DNA of 9,168 bases, from the NCBI GenBank assembly GCA_964577115.1, contig CAZNXJ010000064.1:1-9168 (forward strand). Reading direction: 5' to 3'. This DNA comes from CAZNXJ01 sp964577115. GTDB lineage: Bacteria; Planctomycetota; Planctomycetia; Pirellulales; Pirellulaceae. Below the pieces are notes generated by a model, which had not been told where the DNA came from, ran no database searches, and was given only the letters and a program-made list of their open reading frames with translations. The position numbers were made by a program, and so were the translations under genes. Below, piece after piece: positions 6,567 to 9,168 of this stretch; the stretch's first letter is position 1, and each line of letters starts with the position of its first letter.

Positions 6567-7958
6567 CTAGTTGTTACGCAGCCCGCGGTAGATGGCGTAG
6601 GTGAATCCGGCACCCAGACCGAAGTTCAGCAGCTCTTCTTCCGGCGAGTAGCGAAGGATGAGGATATCGCCGGCTTGGATGAGCGGCCGAGCGTTCGGGT
6701 CGCGGATCGCTCGGTTCAGATCCACATTGATAATGATCTGCCCACCGCAGGGCGTCTTTCGCAGGATATAGAGGTCGCCGGGCGGGACGCCGCCGAGCTG
6801 CGTGGCGAGGTTGCCACCGAAGCGGCCGAAGCCGCCGCCACCGACCGTCGAACCGACACCGGGGCCCACGGCTGACAGCGCGGTCAGCACGTCGATATCA
6901 TAGTCGCGCGGCAGCGGGTACTCACCGGCGCCCAGCAATCCACCCGTATAAAACACCTCGGTTTCCCGCGATTCGATCAGCACGATATCGCCGTCTTGCA
7001 GGATGATCTGATCCTGCGTGAACTCGGGCACGGCACCGGGCGGCAGGCGGAGGGGGATGCGGACGATCGCCGGATCTTCGGGCAGCGGCGGCATGCAGAG
7101 GCACGGACCGGGCTCGCACTTCTCCTGGTAGAACTGCCGCACGAACTCGTCGCGCTTCCGCGCATCCACCGAGGTGCCTCGGAGGATCTTGATTTCATTC
7201 TTCGCGTCGGGGCCGGGCAGACCGCCGGTCCGAGCGAGCGCGTGGAGCACGTCGTTCTGGTAGGCAGGCAGCTTGATGATTTCACCTCGGCCACCGGCCA
7301 GCGTGCCGCGTTCGGCCAGGACGCCGGCCTGGGTCGGAGCGATCATGCGGCCGCCGGCCATCGACAGGCCAACGCTGTCCTGGCGAATGACGATGACGTT
7401 ATAGGTGCGTTCCTGGATGAGCGTGACGATGATGCGGTCTTGTCCTGGCTGGAGGATGTTGCGATCGACCGTGTAGGCCTTACGGATCAGGTCGTTCGCC
7501 TGCGTGATGGTCAGGCCGCGGACCTGAAGAGGCGGAATCAGCGGCAGGGAGAGTGTTCCGTCCTCGCGGACGGGCACCGGGTACCCGATGGCTGGCGGCA
7601 GCGTGCTGTCGCCTTCCGGGAAGTGGACCGGCGGCAGGTTATTGGGGTCGTCGAGCACGCCTTCGATGTAGATGCCGAGAACGTCACCCGCGTCGAGCAG
7701 GTATTCACGCGGGGGATCCTGACGGAGCCGTGAGATGTCGATCGGCCTCAGGTTGTTTTTGGGCCGCGCGAAGAACTCGGAGGGCAGCCGATGCGCCGGT
7801 ACGCCGCTGATGGGCGACAGAATCGATTGGCAACCGCTCACGCCCACGCTGATCGCCGCGAGCAATACGAGCGACCAGCAGCCAGGCCCGGCTGTCCACA
7901 TACTGCCGAGACGTGGTTGTCGTCCGGCCTGAGTCTTCCTTGCTGCTCGAACGTTCAT
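6567..7958 (-). CDS. Polysaccharide export lipoprotein, Wza-like, with SLBB domains
   Basis: A 463-residue outer-membrane-type polysaccharide export protein. The start at 7958 is supported by AGGAAG 7 nt upstream and by a lipoprotein signal: basic N-region, hydrophobic 28-41, lipobox VSGC with Cys43. An in-frame start at 8018 would put 20 extra residues before it. Residues 84-183 fit the polysaccharide export domain (YLLDAGDVLGIYIEG, GTLSLPLIPPLQVRGLT, then an A-rich helix and an IIVTL strand). Residues 187-260 form a first SLBB-type domain (EIIKLPAYQNDVLHALARTG, then NEIKILRG). A linker with C281, C286 and C288 follows, then a GDIVLIE strand and a second SLBB-type domain (335-437: EVFYTGG, PLPRDYDIDVLTALSAVGP, GDILILRY), interrupted by a Gly-rich loop (369-390). 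In Wza relatives this forms a ring for capsule or exopolysaccharide passage. It is the second gene of a likely operon and has its own terminator. Confidence 0.93.
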   Translation of the reverse strand: MNVRAARKTQAGRQPRLGSMWTAGPGCWSLVLLAAISVGVSGCQSILSPISGVPAHRLPSEFFARPKNNLRPIDISRLRQDPPREYLLDAGDVLGIYIEGVLDDPNNLPPVHFPEGDSTLPPAIGYPVPVREDGTLSLPLIPPLQVRGLTITQANDLIRKAYTVDRNILQPGQDRIIVTLIQERTYNVIVIRQDSVGLSMAGGRMIAPTQAGVLAERGTLAGGRGEIIKLPAYQNDVLHALARTGGLPGPDAKNEIKILRGTSVDARKRDEFVRQFYQEKCEPGPCLCMPPLPEDPAIVRIPLRLPPGAVPEFTQDQIILQDGDIVLIESRETEVFYTGGLLGAGEYPLPRDYDIDVLTALSAVGPGVGSTVGGGGFGRFGGNLATQLGGVPPGDLYILRKTPCGGQIIINVDLNRAIRDPNARPLIQAGDILILRYSPEEELLNFGLGAGFTYAIYRGLRNN

Positions 7959-7965
7959 GGAATCG

Positions 7966-7971
7966 CTTCCT
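7966..7971 (-). promoter_or_regulatory. Shine-Dalgarno site (AGGAAG) deciding the start at 7958
   Basis: AGGAAG on the minus strand lies 7 nt before the ATG at 7958, immediately upstream of the lipoprotein signal. It sits in the 84-bp spacer after the upstream lipoprotein gene, where no convincing promoter or terminator is visible. Confidence 0.65.
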
Positions 7972-8042
7972 GCGTTATAGTGCACGACGGCAACTGGGTT
8001 CCTTAGCGAGCTCGCCAATCCATGGCATAACCGGGGACGACA

Positions 8043-8807
8043 TTACAGCGCCGGAAGCCGCTCGGGGGTAGGAGGCCGAGAGTACGACACCTTCGAGACG
8101 CTGTGCCGGGGCGCGTACAGGGCGTTGGCACCGAGCTCGGGAGCGGCCGGCGAGACGCCTGGCTGCAATCCTTCGGGAATTCCCGCCGGCGGCGCGACGT
8201 GCTCGTGGGGCGCGTCGAGCGGTTGTTCGAGCGGCGGGGAAGTAGCGCCCGGAGGCAGGCCCGGCGGGCAGCAATGAGCCGGGTCGTACAAGTAAACGTG
8301 ATTGGTATAAGGCGGCTCGTGCCCCAGCTGGTATTCGCGCCGGAGGGTTTCCGAGACCTGGATCTGGCTCCAGTTGCCCGCTCCGTCTTCTTCGGCGACG
8401 CGTGCCCCGTGGGGGAACCCGGAGAACCAGGCGGCTACCTTGCCCTGGCCTTCCGGCGTCTGGTACTTCCAGCTCCAGTATTCGCGCGGCGGCAGGGCGG
8501 GCGTGCAGCCGTTGCCGCCGGAGGCCACCGAGATGTAGCCCGCTCGGAACCCGGCGCCGAAATGTTCGAGGTACGGCTGGTCGAGGAAATTGTCGCGGCG
8601 CATCTGCCAGGCCTGGCGGGCCCAGGCCGAGTTGCGCCAGCCGAGCACGAAGTCGTTGGTCAGGTCGTTGTAGGCGATGTATTCCTGAACGCCTTGGAGG
8701 GCGGTGCAGCCTGTGTGGACGAGCGCGAGGACAGCCGCTAGCGAGAGGGTCGCGCTCCTCGCCGCCCATCTCAGCCAGTTGGTTAGTGCTACACTCATCG
8801 GATCCAT
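8043..8807 (-). CDS. Conserved planctomycete-type lipoprotein of unknown function
   Basis: A 254-residue exported protein. The N-terminus has a basic/Trp-containing region, a hydrophobic stretch at 18-30 and Cys34 in HTGC, a weak lipobox. The body (35-150) is compact and well conserved in style: ALQGVQEYIAYND, LGWRNSAWARQAW, GFRAGY, GGNGC, PPREYWSWKYQTPEGQ, AWFSGFPHGARVAEEDG and WSQIQ. From memory I associate these blocks with a family of hypothetical proteins in Pirellulales-type genomes. The end (from about 180) is Pro-rich and probably disordered, with CCPPG at 179-183. No enzyme motif is apparent. The start is uncertain: the ATG at 8807 has no clear ribosome site, and an in-frame ATG at 8798 follows GGA closely. 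It lies 84 bp upstream of the polysaccharide export gene on the same strand, which suggests co-transcription and a shared envelope role. Confidence 0.88.
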   Translation of the reverse strand: MDPMSVALTNWLRWAARSATLSLAAVLALVHTGCTALQGVQEYIAYNDLTNDFVLGWRNSAWARQAWQMRRDNFLDQPYLEHFGAGFRAGYISVASGGNGCTPALPPREYWSWKYQTPEGQGKVAAWFSGFPHGARVAEEDGAGNWSQIQVSETLRREYQLGHEPPYTNHVYLYDPAHCCPPGLPPGATSPPLEQPLDAPHEHVAPPAGIPEGLQPGVSPAAPELGANALYAPRHSVSKVSYSRPPTPERLPAL

Positions 8808-8839
8808 CCGTTGGTTAAGCTTTGGAAGCGGTTATCCAT

Positions 8840-8896
8840 CCGTGGTCACGCCGGGCCGCTCGTGACGCCCCTCGGCGTGGTACACCGGCACCACGG
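8840..8896 (-). promoter_or_regulatory. Foldable leader upstream of the lipoprotein operon
   Basis: CCGTGGT (8840-8846) pairs with ACCACGG (8890-8896), and the adjacent CACGCCG (8847-8853) pairs with CGGCGTG (8873-8879), giving a nested hairpin 33-89 nt before the start at 8807. An alternative pair GTCACG / CGTGAC (8845-8850, 8860-8865) would compete with it. It could be a structured 5' leader or an upstream gene's terminator; no T-run follows on either strand. Confidence 0.3.
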
Positions 8897-9021
8897 GCTG
8901 CGGTCGCCGAGTCCCAAGCTAATCATCGCCCATTTCCTATCACCGGATTTAATGAAGTTTCCGATTCCTCCCGCACCCGTAGCGCCACCCCTACAGTTTC
9001 CGCCGGCCACCAAATCGCGAC

Positions 9022-9110
9022 GAAATGAAGGAGGGGGAGGAAGAGAAGTACGAAGGCGGAAGGGTGAAAAGGAGAAAAGGAATCGAGAATGAGGTCGGAG
9101 ATGAGGGGGG
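9022..9110. other. Polypurine/polypyrimidine tract
   Basis: On the plus strand 78 of 89 bases are A or G, with runs such as GAGGGGGAGGAAGAGAAG, ending in GGGGGG. It lies in the otherwise gene-free region 8808-9168. Short open frames on the minus strand here give Leu/Phe/Ser/Pro-rich peptides expected from CT-rich DNA and are not supported as genes. Confidence 0.7.
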
Positions 9111-9168
9111 TAGAACTTACGAGCAGTCGCGAGTCCCACCCCAATCCGCGCACCAACCGGCCTGCCGC

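Noticed and set aside
6155..6613. Extension of the stalk-protein frame upstream through the N gap to 6613
   Set aside because: It would cross 100 undetermined bases and include the export gene's terminator; the ribosome site and signal peptide place the start at 6154.
6996..7733. 245-residue plus-strand frame opposite the polysaccharide export gene
   Set aside because: It is the complement of clear export and SLBB domain coding, with no domain or ribosome site of its own.
7974..7979. TATAAC on the minus strand as a -10 promoter element for the export gene
   Set aside because: It is only 15 nt from the ATG, overlaps the space needed for the ribosome site, and has no -35-like hexamer at the right distance.
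8846..9156. Minus-strand small frames with hydrophobic Leu/Phe/Ser/Pro stretches (77 and 97 residues)
   Set aside because: The hydrophobic stretches come from the CT-rich complement of the polypurine tract; no ribosome site or conserved pattern supports them.

Overview
The window looks like planctomycete chromosome, probably Pirellulales-like. This is an inference from high GC, long secreted proteins with low-complexity stretches, and protein families I associate with that phylum: the 254-residue lipoprotein with the GFRAGY / PPREYW / FPHGAR blocks, the short FGYHPTHWR motif, and a glycine-rich protein with carboxypeptidase-regulatory-like repeats. It is draft sequence: a run of 100 N (6368-6467) splits it.

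Layout. Five genes are supported, and all five encode exported or envelope proteins. (1) 372-1874 (+) is a 500-residue secreted protein with two duplicated beta-sandwich-type modules and a Gly-rich/Ala-rich tail, followed by a strong intrinsic terminator (1910-1945). (2) 1962-2966 (-), convergent with it, is a 334-residue probable lipoprotein with an acidic middle and an Arg/Pro-rich C-terminal region. (3) 3368-6154 (-) is a 928-residue exported protein: a disordered stalk of about 730 residues ends in a CpaC-type pilus/secretin N-domain plus a BON-like domain, with no secretin pore. (4) 6567-7958 (-) is a Wza-like polysaccharide export lipoprotein with two SLBB-type domains, followed by a textbook intrinsic terminator (6486-6529). 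(5) 8043-8807 (-) is a planctomycete-type conserved lipoprotein 84 bp upstream of the export gene, probably in the same transcript.

How the genes may work together. Genes 5 and 4 form a likely two-gene operon for an outer-membrane export or anchoring function. Genes 3 and 2 follow in the same direction but are separated from that operon by a terminator and the assembly gap, and from each other by 401 bp, so they are probably transcribed separately. The shared theme is the cell envelope. No glycosyltransferase, Wzc-type kinase, flippase, pilin or ATPase is visible, so a complete polysaccharide or pilus system cannot be claimed from this window. The oddest element is the secretin-less CpaC-N/BON protein on a very long repetitive stalk.

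Non-coding stretches: 1-371 carries a tandem AT/GC-mixed motif; 2967-3367 carries a related motif and a nested hairpin at its gene-3 end; 6155-6566 carries the gap, a terminator and a small palindrome; 8808-9168 carries a foldable leader and an 89-nt polypurine tract. No rRNA, tRNA, CRISPR array, insertion sequence or attachment site was seen.
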